Shown here one piece after another: positions 43,269 to 52,528 of a DNA stretch of 64,000 bases; position 1 is the stretch's first letter, and the number at the start of each line of letters is the position of its first letter. Made by a program: the position numbers and the translations under genes. The notes below the pieces were generated by a model. The model was not told where the DNA came from, did not search any database, and saw nothing but the letters and a program-made list of their open reading frames with translations. The stretch lies in contig CAVSND010000031.1 in NCBI GenBank assembly GCA_963729215.1, positions 372,001 to 436,000 of the forward strand, in the 5' to 3' direction. The DNA is from CAVQJU01 sp963729215 (GTDB taxonomy: Bacteria; Acidobacteriota; Vicinamibacteria; Vicinamibacterales; CAVVIG01).

Positions 43269-44696
43269 GCGCAGGTTGTATTTCTTGACGTAGTAGCGGA
43301 ACGACCGGAAACTCATCCCCAGGAGCTCCGCAGCCTTCACTTGCACCCCATCCGCCCGCTTCAGCGCTTCGGCGATGTACCCGCGTTCGATCTCTTTGAC
43401 GTGCGCCTCGAGATCAAAGCCGGCCGCCGGCAGCCCGTCGGCCGACGACGATTGCGCCTGGGGAATCGACTTGCTCGAATCCCCGCGCACCGAAGGGGGC
43501 AGGCTGTCCGGAAGGACGGTTGGAGTCGACTCCAGGGCCACCGCGCGTTCGATCGTATTCTCGAGCTCGCGAATGTTCCCCGGCCACTCGTACTTCATCA
43601 TGAGCTCGAGCGCGTCATGGGACACGCCCGTGACGACCTTCTCCATCTGCTCGCTGTACTTCGTCAGGAAGTGCTCGGCCAGCAGTGGAATATCCTCCCG
43701 CCGTTCGCGCAGCGGGGGCAGGTGGATGGGGATCACGTTGATCCGGTAAAACAGGTCTTCGCGAAAACGTCCGTCGGCGACGAGCTTCGCGAGATCCTGG
43801 TTGGTCGCGGCGATGACGCGGATGTCGGCCTGCATCTCTTCAAGGCCGCCTACGCGGCGAAACTTCCGCTCCTGGAGCACGCGCAGGAGCTTCACCTGCA
43901 TCACCGGGCTCATCTCGCCAATCTCGTCGAGGAAGACCGTACCGCGTTCCGCGACTTCGACGAGACCCTTCTTGTTCGCGTCCGCGCCCGTAAACGAACC
44001 ACGCATGTGCCCGAAGAGCTCTGATTCGAGGAGCGCCTCCGGCAGGGCTCCGCAATTCACGGCAACCACCGGCCGCTCGCGCCGCAGCGAGTGGAAGTGG
44101 ATGGCCTGGGCCGCCAGGCCCTTGCCCGTTCCGGACTCGCCCGTGAGAAGAATGGTGCTGTTGGTGCGCGCGACGGTCTCGATCATCTTGAAGACTTCGA
44201 GCATCGTCTCGCTGCGGCCGATGATGTTCGCGAACTGGTGCGACAGGCCGAGCGTGCGTTTCAGCAGCACGTTCTCCTGCTTCAACTGGCGGCTCTCGAT
44301 CTTCTCGCGCACCTTCATCCGCAGCACGTCGAGATCGAAGGGCTTGGTCAGATAGTCGCACGCCCCGAGGCGCATCGCCTCCACCGCGCTTTCGGTGGAC
44401 GCAAACGCCGTGATCATGATGCCGAGGATGTCCTTGTCGATCCGCTTGGCGGCGCGCAGGACCTCGACGCCGCTGATGTCGGGCATCTTGATATCCGAGA
44501 TCAGGATGTCCACGGGTTCCCGCTCGAGTGTGGCCACCGCGCTCTTCCCGTTCTCGGCGAGCAGCACCTCGTAGCCCTCGCGTTTCAGGAGGATGGCGAG
44601 CATCTCCCGCATCGATCGCTCGTCGTCCACGACGAGGATCCGGGGGGCACGCCGTTCGGCGGCGACTTCTGGGACGGGCGCGCTGGATGTGCTCAT
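43266..44696 (-). CDS. pilR: Sigma-54-dependent pilin regulator PilR
   Basis: Response regulator that activates pilA at sigma-54 promoters. The 476-aa product has a receiver domain (ILVVDDERSMREM; Asp in ILISDIKMPD; Lys in LTKPFD), an AAA+ domain with GESGTGKG Walker A, the sigma-54 loop GSFTGA and VFLDEIGEM Walker B, then a Fis-type HTH at the end (VKAAELLGMSFRSFRYYVKK). It lies four bases after pilS and directly upstream of the two sigma-54-driven pilA genes, so its target is evident from context. Confidence 0.93.
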   Translation of the reverse strand: MSTSSAPVPEVAAERRAPRILVVDDERSMREMLAILLKREGYEVLLAENGKSAVATLEREPVDILISDIKMPDISGVEVLRAAKRIDKDILGIMITAFASTESAVEAMRLGACDYLTKPFDLDVLRMKVREKIESRQLKQENVLLKRTLGLSHQFANIIGRSETMLEVFKMIETVARTNSTILLTGESGTGKGLAAQAIHFHSLRRERPVVAVNCGALPEALLESELFGHMRGSFTGADANKKGLVEVAERGTVFLDEIGEMSPVMQVKLLRVLQERKFRRVGGLEEMQADIRVIAATNQDLAKLVADGRFREDLFYRINVIPIHLPPLRERREDIPLLAEHFLTKYSEQMEKVVTGVSHDALELMMKYEWPGNIRELENTIERAVALESTPTVLPDSLPPSVRGDSSKSIPQAQSSSADGLPAAGFDLEAHVKEIERGYIAEALKRADGVQVKAAELLGMSFRSFRYYVKKYNLR

Positions 44697-44700
44697 GTCG

Positions 44701-46350
44701 CTATGCCGTTATCGCGGCCCGCGCTGGCAGGTGGACCGCGACGGTCGTGCCGTGGCCCGGCTGCGAGCTGACCTGAATCTTGCCGTTGTAGTCCGTGACG
44801 ATGCGATGGACGATGGCGAGCCCGAGGCCGCTCCCCTGCGCGAACCCACCGTGGAAGGGCTGGAACAGCCCCTCGAGTTCGTCGGGCGCGATGCCGATGC
44901 CTTCATCCTGCACCGTAATCACGACGCCGTCGGTGGCGGGATCCACGGCGGCCATCAGGCGGAGGCGCCCGCCTTTCGGCATGGCCCGGAGGCCGTTGCT
45001 GGCCAGGTTCCAGACGATCTGTTTGACCTGTCCCTCGTCCGCGTCGTACCACAGCTCTGATGGGGGCACATCCACATCGATGAGATGCCCCTGCTGGACT
45101 TCCGCCGAATTCCTCAGCAGGAGCGCCGCGTCGTTCAGCGCGCGGCGCACGTCGAAGCGCGCGATAGCGAACCTTTGCGGGCGGGCGTACGCGAGGAACG
45201 ACCCGATGGTGGTGTTCAGGCGCTCCGACTCGCGCAGGACAATGTCCATCAACTGACCCTGCTCCGTGCTGAGCGGCAGCTCGTGGCGGAGAATCTGAAT
45301 CGAGCCAGACATCGACGCCAGCGGATTCCGGATCTCGTGGGCGATGCCGGCGGCCATCTCGCCGACGGCCGCCAGGCGCTGCTGGAGGCGCGCGTCGCGT
45401 TCGAGCTTCTTGATGTCGGTGACGTCCTGGAACGTGACGAGGTACCCGGCCCGGCCGCCGGGTGTCTGCAGGTACGCGATGCTCAAGCCGATCTCGACGT
45501 GGCGGCCGGCTCGCATGAGTTGGGCTTCCATCCGTCGCGCCCGGCCGTTGTCGAGTTCGGGCGACGCGGCGCCGACGGCGTCTCCGGGAATGTTGAGCAC
45601 TTCCGCGATCGGGCGTCCCGCAACCGAGGCGGACGAGCGGCCCGTGATGTTCTCCGCCGCGCGGTTGAACGTCAGAATCCGGCCGGTGTTGTCGGTGGTC
45701 GCCAGCCCGCTTGGCAGGCTGTCGATGACGTGCTGATTGAGCGCCTGGAGATCGGCGATCTGGCTCGAGGCCTGTTCCAGCCTCACGCCGGTGGTCCTGA
45801 CGCCCTCTGCCAGCGAGCCGCTGAGCAGGGCGACGGCGAAGAACCCGAATGCGTTGAGCAGATACGTGTACTGCGCGACCGAGCGGAGCGGCAGCACCGG
45901 CGAGACAAGCCATGGGTCGTGCATGTAGCCCGCCACCGTGAGGTACTGCGCGAGCACGACGCCGCCGTAAAGCACCGCGCTCAGCGTCGCGACCAGCAGC
46001 CCGCCGCGGCGAAACTGGACGATCGACGCCGCCACGATCGGCAGAACGTAAAGCGACGTGAAATAGCTGGTGACGCCGCCCGTGAAATAGATGAAGGCCG
46101 AAACGATCAACGCGTCGCCCGCCAACTGGACGTCCACCAGCCACCGGCGGCCCTCCGCCAGGCGCAGGGTCGCCGCGTAGAAGGCGGTGAGCGCGTAGGT
46201 GAGGCCGATCAGGAAGAAGAACGGATCGACGGGAAACGACCCGGGCGCCGTGATCTGCGCGAAGGTCGCCGACCCGAGCAGCAGCGTGCTGATGACCGCG
46301 CGGATGGCGATCAGCCATCGGAGCTTACGCCGGAGATCGCTGGTTGGCAT
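44701..46350 (-). CDS. pilS: Pilin-gene sensor histidine kinase PilS
   Basis: Inner-membrane kinase partner of PilR, 549 aa. Six predicted helices occupy the first 190 residues, then a PAS domain (about 215-320), HisKA with GIAHEIRNPLASM (His at about 339), and an ATPase domain (N box VWNLASNGLRA, G1 DEGIGI, G2 GSGLGLAI). The six-helix sensor is the PilS hallmark; in other bacteria it senses unassembled pilin in the membrane. ATG at MPTSDLRRKLRW chosen over a GTG two codons earlier. The gap to pilC is 42 bases. Confidence 0.93.
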   Translation of the reverse strand: MPTSDLRRKLRWLIAIRAVISTLLLGSATFAQITAPGSFPVDPFFFLIGLTYALTAFYAATLRLAEGRRWLVDVQLAGDALIVSAFIYFTGGVTSYFTSLYVLPIVAASIVQFRRGGLLVATLSAVLYGGVVLAQYLTVAGYMHDPWLVSPVLPLRSVAQYTYLLNAFGFFAVALLSGSLAEGVRTTGVRLEQASSQIADLQALNQHVIDSLPSGLATTDNTGRILTFNRAAENITGRSSASVAGRPIAEVLNIPGDAVGAASPELDNGRARRMEAQLMRAGRHVEIGLSIAYLQTPGGRAGYLVTFQDVTDIKKLERDARLQQRLAAVGEMAAGIAHEIRNPLASMSGSIQILRHELPLSTEQGQLMDIVLRESERLNTTIGSFLAYARPQRFAIARFDVRRALNDAALLLRNSAEVQQGHLIDVDVPPSELWYDADEGQVKQIVWNLASNGLRAMPKGGRLRLMAAVDPATDGVVITVQDEGIGIAPDELEGLFQPFHGGFAQGSGLGLAIVHRIVTDYNGKIQVSSQPGHGTTVAVHLPARAAITA

Positions 46351-46392
46351 CAGCACGAGGTCGTCCGCTCGCTGCTATCGGCCACGTCACCC

Positions 46393-47625
46393 TTAGGTGA
46401 GCTTGCTGATCATGTCGAAGATCGGCATGTACATCGCGATGACGATCCCGCCGACCACGGTGCCCAGGAACGCGATCATGATCGGCTCGAGCAGGGTCAG
46501 CATGCCGGCGACCGCCACGTCGACTTCCTCTTCGTAGAAGTCGGCGATCTTCGCCAACATGGCGTCGAGCGCGCCCGTCGCCTCTCCGACGCTGATCATC
46601 TGGGTCACCATCGACGGGAAGACGTTGGTCTCCTTCAGCGGTGCCGAGATCGTTTCGCCGCGCTCGATGCTCTTCCGCGTCTCGAGAATGGCGTCCTCGA
46701 CGATGGCGTTGCCCGACGTGCGCGCCGTGATGTCGAGCCCATCGAGGATGGGCACGCCGGAGGCGATGAGCGTCGAGAGCGTGCGGCAGAATCGCGCGAC
46801 CGAGATCTTGCGAAGCAAGAGCCCCAGCACGGGCATCTTCAACATCAGGGCGTCGATCTGATGTCGGCCACCGTCCGTCTTGTCGTACTGGCTGATGCCG
46901 TAGCCCGCCAGGCCCAGCGCCGGGACACCGAAGACTCCGTACTTGACGAGGTTGTCGCTGAGTGCGATGACGACGCGCGTCGGGAGCGGCAGCTGGGCGC
47001 CGAGGCCGGCGAACATCGCCGCGAACGTCGGGATGACCTTCCACAGGATCACGCCCACGACGACGGCCGCGATCACAATGACGGCGATGGGATAGATCAT
47101 CGCCGACTTGACCTGGCCCTTGAGTTTGACGTTTTTCTCGATATAGACGGCCAGGCGCTTCAGAATGGTGTCGAGAATACCGCCCGCCTCGCCCGCGGCG
47201 ATCATGTTCGTGTACAGCGGATCGAACGAATTCGGGAACTTCCGCATGGCGTCGGCGAGCGCCGCGCCGCCCTCCACGCTCGACCGCGTCTGCAGGATGA
47301 CCTCGGCGAAATGCTTGTCCTCTTCCTGGTTGCCCAGGATGTCGAGGCACTGGACGAGGGGCAACCCGGCGTCGATCATCACCGAGAACTGCCGCGTGAA
47401 CACCGCCAGGTTCTTCGCGGCAACCGTCTTGGTCGTCTTGCCGCCCCCGGCCGCCTTCTTCTCTTTGTCTTTTTCCGCGGCCTTGGCCTTGGCGGGCGTG
47501 ATGCGCGTGACCAGGATCTGCTCACGACGCAGCGCGGCCACCGCCGCGTCCATCGTGTCCGCGATCCGTTCGCCGCTGACCGTCTCGCCGCCGCGCGTCC
47601 GTCCCGAATATGCGAAGTTAGCCAT
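46393..47625 (-). CDS. pilC: Type IV pilus inner-membrane platform protein PilC
   Basis: PilC is the membrane platform on which the PilB and PilT motors act. The 410-aa product has two T2SF domains (about 75-195 and 275-400) and three transmembrane helices (for example IYPIAVIVIAAVVVGVIL and the C-terminal LLEPIMIAFLGTVVGGIVI). A Lys/Glu-rich insert follows the N-terminal MANFAYSGRTRGGE domain. Three 7-nt repeat units (TAGAGGT-like on this strand) lie just before the start, and AGGGG in the last of them is at Shine-Dalgarno distance. It is followed by pilS and preceded by pilT. Confidence 0.95.
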   Translation of the reverse strand: MANFAYSGRTRGGETVSGERIADTMDAAVAALRREQILVTRITPAKAKAAEKDKEKKAAGGGKTTKTVAAKNLAVFTRQFSVMIDAGLPLVQCLDILGNQEEDKHFAEVILQTRSSVEGGAALADAMRKFPNSFDPLYTNMIAAGEAGGILDTILKRLAVYIEKNVKLKGQVKSAMIYPIAVIVIAAVVVGVILWKVIPTFAAMFAGLGAQLPLPTRVVIALSDNLVKYGVFGVPALGLAGYGISQYDKTDGGRHQIDALMLKMPVLGLLLRKISVARFCRTLSTLIASGVPILDGLDITARTSGNAIVEDAILETRKSIERGETISAPLKETNVFPSMVTQMISVGEATGALDAMLAKIADFYEEEVDVAVAGMLTLLEPIMIAFLGTVVGGIVIAMYMPIFDMISKLT

Positions 47626-47630
47626 AGCGT

Positions 47631-47660
47631 CTGACCCCTAACCTCTAACCTCTATGACCT
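47631..47660. repeat. Short 7-nt array at the pilT/pilC junction
   Basis: CTGACCC, CTAACCT, CTAACCT, then a 9-nt CTATGACCT. On the minus strand these read as AGGTTAG-type units that supply purine-rich Shine-Dalgarno-like sequence for pilC. Confidence 0.6.
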
Positions 47661-47662
47661 CT

Positions 47663-48790
47663 TTACTTCGCCACCGGCCGTGGCATCGCCCCCGGCCGGC
47701 TCATGCCGGCACCGGCGACCACGCCGACGCCGCGATTGATCATGTCCTGCAGCTCGTCGCGGTTCGACGAGGCGCCGAGCGCCGTCTCGAGCGAAATCAG
47801 CCGCCGCTGGTGCAGGCTCACCAGCGACTGGTTGGCGGTCTGCATCCCCAGCTTCTCCTGCCCCGCCTGCATCGCGCCGTAAATCTGGTGAATCTTGTCG
47901 TCGCGGATCAGGTTCCGGATCGCCGGCGTCGGCACCAGGATCTCGAGCGACACGACGCGGCCCTTCCCGTCCGCGCGCGGCAGCAGCGCCTGGCAGACGA
48001 TGCCCTCCAGCACCAGCGACAGCTGCGTGCGGATCTGCGACTGCTGGTTCGCGGGAAAGATATCGATGATGCGGTTGATCGTCTGCGCCGCCGAGTTCGT
48101 GTGCAGCGTGCCGAACGTCAGGTGCCCCGTCTCGGCGATCTTCAGCGCCGATTCGACCGTTTCGAGGTCGCGCATTTCGCCGATGAGGACGATGTCCGGG
48201 TCCTCGCGAAGGGCCGCCCTGAGGGCGTTGGTGAAGCTGTTGGTGTCGCTGTGCACCTCGCGCTGGTTCACGAGGCAGTTCTTGTGCGGGTGGATGTATT
48301 CGATCGGATCCTCGATCGTGAGGATGTGCTCGTGCCGCTCGCTGTTGATCTTGTCGATCATCGCGGCCAGCGTCGTCGACTTCCCGCTGCCGGTGGGTCC
48401 CGTGACGAGCACCAGGCCGCGCGGACGCTCCGCCAGCGAGCCGAGGACGGAGGGCAGCCCCAGATCGCCGAAGCTGCGAATCTTCTCGGGAATGAGACGG
48501 TAGACCGCGCCCACCGCGCCGCGCTGGTTGAAGAGGTTGCACCGGAAGCGCGCGAGGCCGCGGATGCCGAACGAAAAATCGAGTTCGAGCGTTTCCTCGA
48601 AGCGTTTCTTCTGCGTGTCGGTCAGGACGCTGTAGACCAGCCCCTTCGTCTCGGACGGCTGCAGTTCGGGCAGCGGGAGCCGCTGCAGGCGTCCGTTGAC
48701 GCGAATCTGGGGCGGCGTGTTGGTCGCGATATGGAGGTCGGACCCGTCCATCTCGACCATCGTCTTCAAGAGATCAGGCAGCGTCGACAT
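47663..48790 (-). CDS. pilT: Type IV pilus retraction ATPase PilT
   Basis: PilT powers pilus retraction. The 375-aa product begins MSTLPDLLKTMVEMDGSDLHI after GGAGAGGG. It has the N-terminal PAS-like domain, Walker A GPTGSGKSTT, Asp box, Walker B LIGEMRD and His box THTNSAAQTINR, and ends with the AIRNLIRDDKIHQIY motif typical of PilT. It stands between pilB and pilC in the same operon. Confidence 0.95.
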   Translation of the reverse strand: MSTLPDLLKTMVEMDGSDLHIATNTPPQIRVNGRLQRLPLPELQPSETKGLVYSVLTDTQKKRFEETLELDFSFGIRGLARFRCNLFNQRGAVGAVYRLIPEKIRSFGDLGLPSVLGSLAERPRGLVLVTGPTGSGKSTTLAAMIDKINSERHEHILTIEDPIEYIHPHKNCLVNQREVHSDTNSFTNALRAALREDPDIVLIGEMRDLETVESALKIAETGHLTFGTLHTNSAAQTINRIIDIFPANQQSQIRTQLSLVLEGIVCQALLPRADGKGRVVSLEILVPTPAIRNLIRDDKIHQIYGAMQAGQEKLGMQTANQSLVSLHQRRLISLETALGASSNRDELQDMINRGVGVVAGAGMSRPGAMPRPVAK

Positions 48791-48799
48791 GTCCCTCTC

Positions 48800-48841
48800 C
48801 AATCACCGACCACCATCCACCGAGCCACGAGCCACGAGCCA
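48800..48841. repeat. 7-nt array at the pilB/pilT junction
   Basis: Six 7-mers in strict register: CAATCAC, CGACCAC, CATCCAC, then CGAGCCA three times. The last unit (CACGAGC in another phase) is the same 7-mer as in the array upstream of the MarR gene. No complementary arm is present here. Confidence 0.75.
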
Positions 48842-48845
48842 CCTC

Positions 48846-50638
48846 TTATTTCACCGTCTCGCGCACGACTTCTTCGACCGACGTCATCCCGTCCATCACC
48901 TTGCGGAGGCCGCTGCGCCGGAGCGTGATCATCCCTTCGTCCACGGCCTTGCGCCGGAGCTCGAGACCCGACGCGCCGACCAGGATCAGCTCGCGAAGTT
49001 CTTCGCTGACCTCCATCACTTCGTAGAGACCGACACGTCCCTTGTAGCCGGTGTTGTTGCACCGCTCGCAGCCGGCGCCCTTCATCGGCACGACCTTCTC
49101 GGCTTCCTCTTGCGTGAACCCGGCGTGGATGAGCGCTGGCGGCGGCGTCGGGTGCGGCTGCTTGCAGTTGGCACAAACCCGGCGGACGAGACGCTGGGCG
49201 CAGATCAGATGCACGGAGCTTGCCACCAGAAACGGCTCGATGCCCATGTTCATCAGACGGTTGATTGTGCTGGGCGCGTCGTTCGTGTGGAGCGTAGAGA
49301 GCACCAGATGGCCGGTGAGAGCGGCCTTGACCGCAATCTCGGCCGTTTCGAAGTCTCGGATTTCGCCGACCAGGATGATATTGGGGTCCTGCCGGAGGAA
49401 CGATCGCAGCGCCGCCGCGAAGTTCAAGCCGATGTTCTCCCGGATCTGCACCTGGTTGACGCCCATCAGGTTGAACTCCACGGGGTCTTCGGCCGTCATG
49501 ATGTTGGTTTCCGGCGTGTTGACCTTGGAGATCGACGAGTACAACGTGTTCGTCTTGCCGCTTCCCGTAGGGCCCGTGACGAGCACCATGCCCCACGGCC
49601 TGAGGATGGCCGTCTCGAACTTGGTCAGCGACTCCTGCTCGAAGCCGAGCTTCGTCATGTCGAGCATCAGCTTGTCCTTGTCGAGCAGACGCATGACGAT
49701 CTTCTCGCCGAAGAGCGTCGGCAGCACGGACACGCGGAAGTCGATTTCTTTCTGGCAAGCCGTTGTCGCTGAACCGGATCTTGATGCGCCCGTCCTGCGG
49801 CAGCCGCTTCTCGGCGATGTCGAGCTTCGCCATGATCTTGAGGCGCGACGAGATCGCGTCACGGAACTTCATCGGCGGGCTCATGATGTTGTAGAGGATC
49901 CCGTCGACGCGGTACCGGATGCGCAGTTCCTTCTCGTACGGCTCGATGTGGATGTCGCTCGCGCCCTTCTGAATGGCCGACATCAGCACGACGTTGACCA
50001 GCCGGACGACCGGCGCCTCTTCGCCCTGCTTGGCGAGCGCCTCCGCGCTGATTTCCTGGAGTTCCTCGAGCACCTCGACGTCGGCGCCCGCGTCGGCGAG
50101 CGCCTGCATTTCCTCGAGGCCCTTGGTGGCCATGTCGAGGGCGCTCGGGCCGCCGGCGATCGACGGCGCCGACTGCGCCGCGGCCTTGCTGGGTGCGCTC
50201 TGCTTGGTGCCGCCGGTCGGGTAGTACCCGCAGCACGGCGTCGGTGACCGCTGTCTCCGAGGCGACGACCGGCTCGACGTTGTAGCCGGTCATGAACTTG
50301 ATGTCGTCCATCGCGAAGACGTTGGTGGGATCCGTCATCGCGATCGTCAGCGTCGCGCCGGCGCGCGAGAGCGGGACGATCTGATACTTGTGCGCTGTCT
50401 CGGCGGGAATCAGCTTGATGACGGCCGGGTCGATCTCGAACTGCGTCAGGTTGATCGACGGCACGCCGTACTGCTTGCTCAGCAGGGCGGTAATTTCATC
50501 GTCCTTGACGATCCCCAGCTTGACCAGGTTGTAGCCGAGCTTCCCCCCATTGGCCTTTTGGTGGTTCAAGGCCTGCTGGAGCTGGTCAGGCGTGATGCGC
50601 TTCTCCTTCAGCAGGAGCTCGCCAATACGGACGGCCAT
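48846..50638 (-). CDS. pilB: Type IV pilus extension ATPase PilB, two frame breaks
   Basis: PilB powers pilus extension. From ATG 50638 the MshEN N-domain (MAVRIGELLLKEKRITPDQL) is read to about residue 136; an extra base in a CCC run (50227-50229) then shifts to the frame of YPTGGTKQSAPSKAAA and the middle domain. A second extra base near 49755 shifts to QKEIDFRVSVLPTLFGEK. The ATPase core has Walker A GPTGSGKTNT, Walker B VGEIRDFETAEIA, and the zinc-binding Cys pairs CANC and CERC. Removing both bases gives a full-length protein near 595 aa. Both breaks lie in conserved or simple sequence, so sequencing error is likely. It is followed by pilT across a repeat array. Confidence 0.88.
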
Positions 50639-50661
50639 GAGAGCTAGTGATTATCCAATAC

Positions 50662-50677
50662 TGACAAATAAATGTCA
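50662..50677. promoter_or_regulatory. TGTCA-type inverted repeat upstream of pilB
   Basis: TGACA-aataaa-TGTCA lies 24 bases before the pilB start, in a short AT-rich gap after the outer-membrane-protein gene. The half-site equals that in the elements before both pilA genes. No -24/-12 box is visible beside it. Confidence 0.4.
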
Positions 50678-50685
50678 TTTATGAC

Positions 50686-51621
50686 CTAAAACGTCACTCT
50701 TAGGTCGACGCCCCAACGATCCCGATCCGCCGTCGGCCCCCACATAGCCGCCCCGTCCACATACACTCGCTGAAAGGGCGACGCGGAAAACCCGACCGCG
50801 CCAAAGGCGCCCTGCGCGTCGCCGCCGCGGTCATCGCTGATCACATTCGCGCCCACGCCGCCACGCACCGCGATCCGATGTCCGAGCATCCAGGCCTCGG
50901 CGCCAGCCGCGACATGGCGCTCGTCGCGGCCGTCAACCGGGGTCGCCGTCAGATCCACGTCCAGTGAAACGGTCAGCTGCTCGATGGTCCCGTGTGTCGG
51001 CGTCGTCACGGCCACGCCCGCACGCGCCTGACGCGTCAGCTCGAACGCGCCGGGTGCCGTTCCGAAAGACCCCGACACGAGGTTCCGAACGTTCAGGCCC
51101 GCCCGGATCCGTCCGAATGCGGCCATCGCGCCCAAATCAAAGTCGCCCCGCGTCTCCGACTGCACGCGTATCACCTTCACGGTCGTCCCGACCACGAAAT
51201 GGTCCCCAATCGACTGCCCCACCGTTGCGCCAAACTGATCAAATCCCGCCGACTCCGACACGGGCAGACCTAGTCCTACAGCTCCGAGATCTTGTCGGCT
51301 TGTGCCCCCGGCCCCTGTAGAGCCAGACGCCGCTATTTGACTGATATTGAGGTGGTAATAGCTCAAACCGAGGGAGGGAAAACCGAAGGCGATACCCCAG
51401 TGCCCACCACGGCCCACCTCGACAATGCCGTCGGCAAACGACTGGCTTGTCGCGAGCCCTGCCGGGTTCCACCACGACGCCGTGGCATCGTCGGCGACGG
51501 CGACAAACGCACCGGCCATCCCCTGCGCGCGGATTCCAACACTTTCATAGGTCTGCGCGTGAGACACCGACGGCGCACAGACACCCAGCGCGCAGAGAAC
51601 GAACACCAAGGCTTTAGGCAT
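50686..51621 (-). CDS. Outer-membrane beta-barrel protein (PorV/FadL-like)
   Basis: The 311-aa product has a Sec signal (VFVLCALGVCAPSVSHAQ) and an N-terminal segment SVGIRAQGMAGAFVAVADDATASWWNPAGLA. The AGAFVAVADDA-WNPAGL pattern is the hallmark of PorV/FadL-type barrels. Amphipathic strands run to the terminal VDLRVTF, ending in Phe as outer-membrane proteins do. It sits just upstream of pilB in the same direction, which suggests but does not prove a link to surface assembly. Substrate unknown. Confidence 0.78.
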   Translation of the reverse strand: MPKALVFVLCALGVCAPSVSHAQTYESVGIRAQGMAGAFVAVADDATASWWNPAGLATSQSFADGIVEVGRGGHWGIAFGFPSLGLSYYHLNISQIAASGSTGAGGTSRQDLGAVGLGLPVSESAGFDQFGATVGQSIGDHFVVGTTVKVIRVQSETRGDFDLGAMAAFGRIRAGLNVRNLVSGSFGTAPGAFELTRQARAGVAVTTPTHGTIEQLTVSLDVDLTATPVDGRDERHVAAGAEAWMLGHRIAVRGGVGANVISDDRGGDAQGAFGAVGFSASPFQRVYVDGAAMWGPTADRDRWGVDLRVTF

Positions 51622-51671
51622 AGAGCCTTAACCTTAATGTTCTTTGCGTGTGGATGGGTAGATCGAGGGAC

Positions 51672-52253
51672 CTATCCGACGAGCACGGCCGCGGCCACGA
51701 CGGTGGTCCACCAGCCCTTCTTGTCGCCGACGGCGGTCTGCGTGACGTTCTGCGTGCGCACGATCTGGTTGGAGAGCCGGTAGACTTCCTTCTTTTCGTC
51801 CCAGCTCTTGTCGGGGTCGAATTCCAGGCCGAGCGTCGTGGCGAGCATTTCGGCGGCGAGCTCTTCCGCGTAGTCGCCGGCGATGTCCTCGCTCTCGCCG
51901 AAGCTGTGATGCTCCGACAAATATCCGTAGAGCTCGCGGTCGCGCGGGATGGCGACACCGACAGTCGCGGCGATCAGGCGGTGGGGTTCGCGCGTCGCCG
52001 CTTCCGACATCACCACGAAGGTGACCTGTCCCAGTTCGAGTTTTTTGGCGCCCTGCGTTCGCGATAAAATTCGGCAACCGGGCGGGAAGATGCTCGACAC
52101 CCGCACCAGGTTGCAGGCGGCGATCCCGGCGGATCGAAGCGCCAGCTCGAACGAGGTCAGCTTCTCGCGGTGCTTGCCGACGCCCTTGGTGAAGAACATC
52201 TCCTTGGGGACGAATCCGACCACGTCAACTCCTTCAGTTTTGGGAATCTGCAT
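51672..52253 (-). CDS. Pyruvoyl-dependent arginine decarboxylase (PvlArgDC)
   Basis: The enzyme makes agmatine from arginine, first step of a polyamine route. The 193-aa product starts MQIPKTEGVDVVGFVPKEMFF; I chose this ATG because the family begins here. The self-cleavage site is in NLVRVSSIFPPGC (Ser-Ser at about 53-54), where the chain splits and the second Ser becomes the pyruvoyl group. Conserved Glu-containing strands follow (YLSEHHSFGES). This family is found in Archaea, Chlamydia and some bacterial phyla. It is divergent from the MarR gene; no agmatinase is in the window. Confidence 0.9.
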   Translation of the reverse strand: MQIPKTEGVDVVGFVPKEMFFTKGVGKHREKLTSFELALRSAGIAACNLVRVSSIFPPGCRILSRTQGAKKLELGQVTFVVMSEAATREPHRLIAATVGVAIPRDRELYGYLSEHHSFGESEDIAGDYAEELAAEMLATTLGLEFDPDKSWDEKKEVYRLSNQIVRTQNVTQTAVGDKKGWWTTVVAAAVLVG

Positions 52254-52388
52254 GGTAGCACCCTGCTCTGCGGTGTCAAGAACGCGCGGGCGCGTCCTGC
52301 CCCGCCGCACCGCCGCGCGCCCCGGTATTTGAAGACACTCGATCGACATTCGATCGCGATTTGATCGCGCCGGACGCGCCGTGATAGC

Positions 52389-52409
52389 TTAGGAGTGCTA
52401 ATCGTTAGC
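52389..52409. promoter_or_regulatory. Overlapping palindromes, candidate MarR operator
   Basis: TTAG-gagtg-CTAA (52389-52401) overlaps GCTAA-tcg-TTAGC (52397-52409). TTAG/CTAA half-sites are usual for MarR-family regulators, and a MarR gene follows. It lies in the divergent gap, so it could control both directions. Confidence 0.5.
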
Positions 52410-52417
52410 TGTCTTAA

Positions 52418-52520
52418 CTCGTGGCTCGTGGCTCGTGGCTCGTCACAGAGCCGGCCACGAATCCCGACCCCGAGCCCCGAGCCAGGAGCCGCGAGCAACG
52501 AGCCCCGAGCAACGAGCCAC
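52418..52520. repeat. Two-armed 7-nt tandem array before the MarR gene
   Basis: The left arm is CTCGTGG three times and CTCGTCA (52418-52445). The right arm (52465-52520) is eight units at exactly 7 nt: CGACCCC, GAGCCCC, GAGCCAG, GAGCCGC, GAGCAAC, GAGCCCC, GAGCAAC, GAGCCAC (first unit shifted by one base). The arms are complementary (GTGGCTC against GAGCCAC), giving a possible stem of 25-28 bp. It lies in a divergent gap, so it cannot act there as a gene-end terminator; it ends eight bases before the MarR ATG. Confidence 0.8.
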
Positions 52521-52528
52521 AGACCGAC

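Noticed and set aside
45085..47634. 849-codon plus-strand frame over pilS and pilC
   Set aside because: It spans two clear minus-strand genes and has shadow composition.
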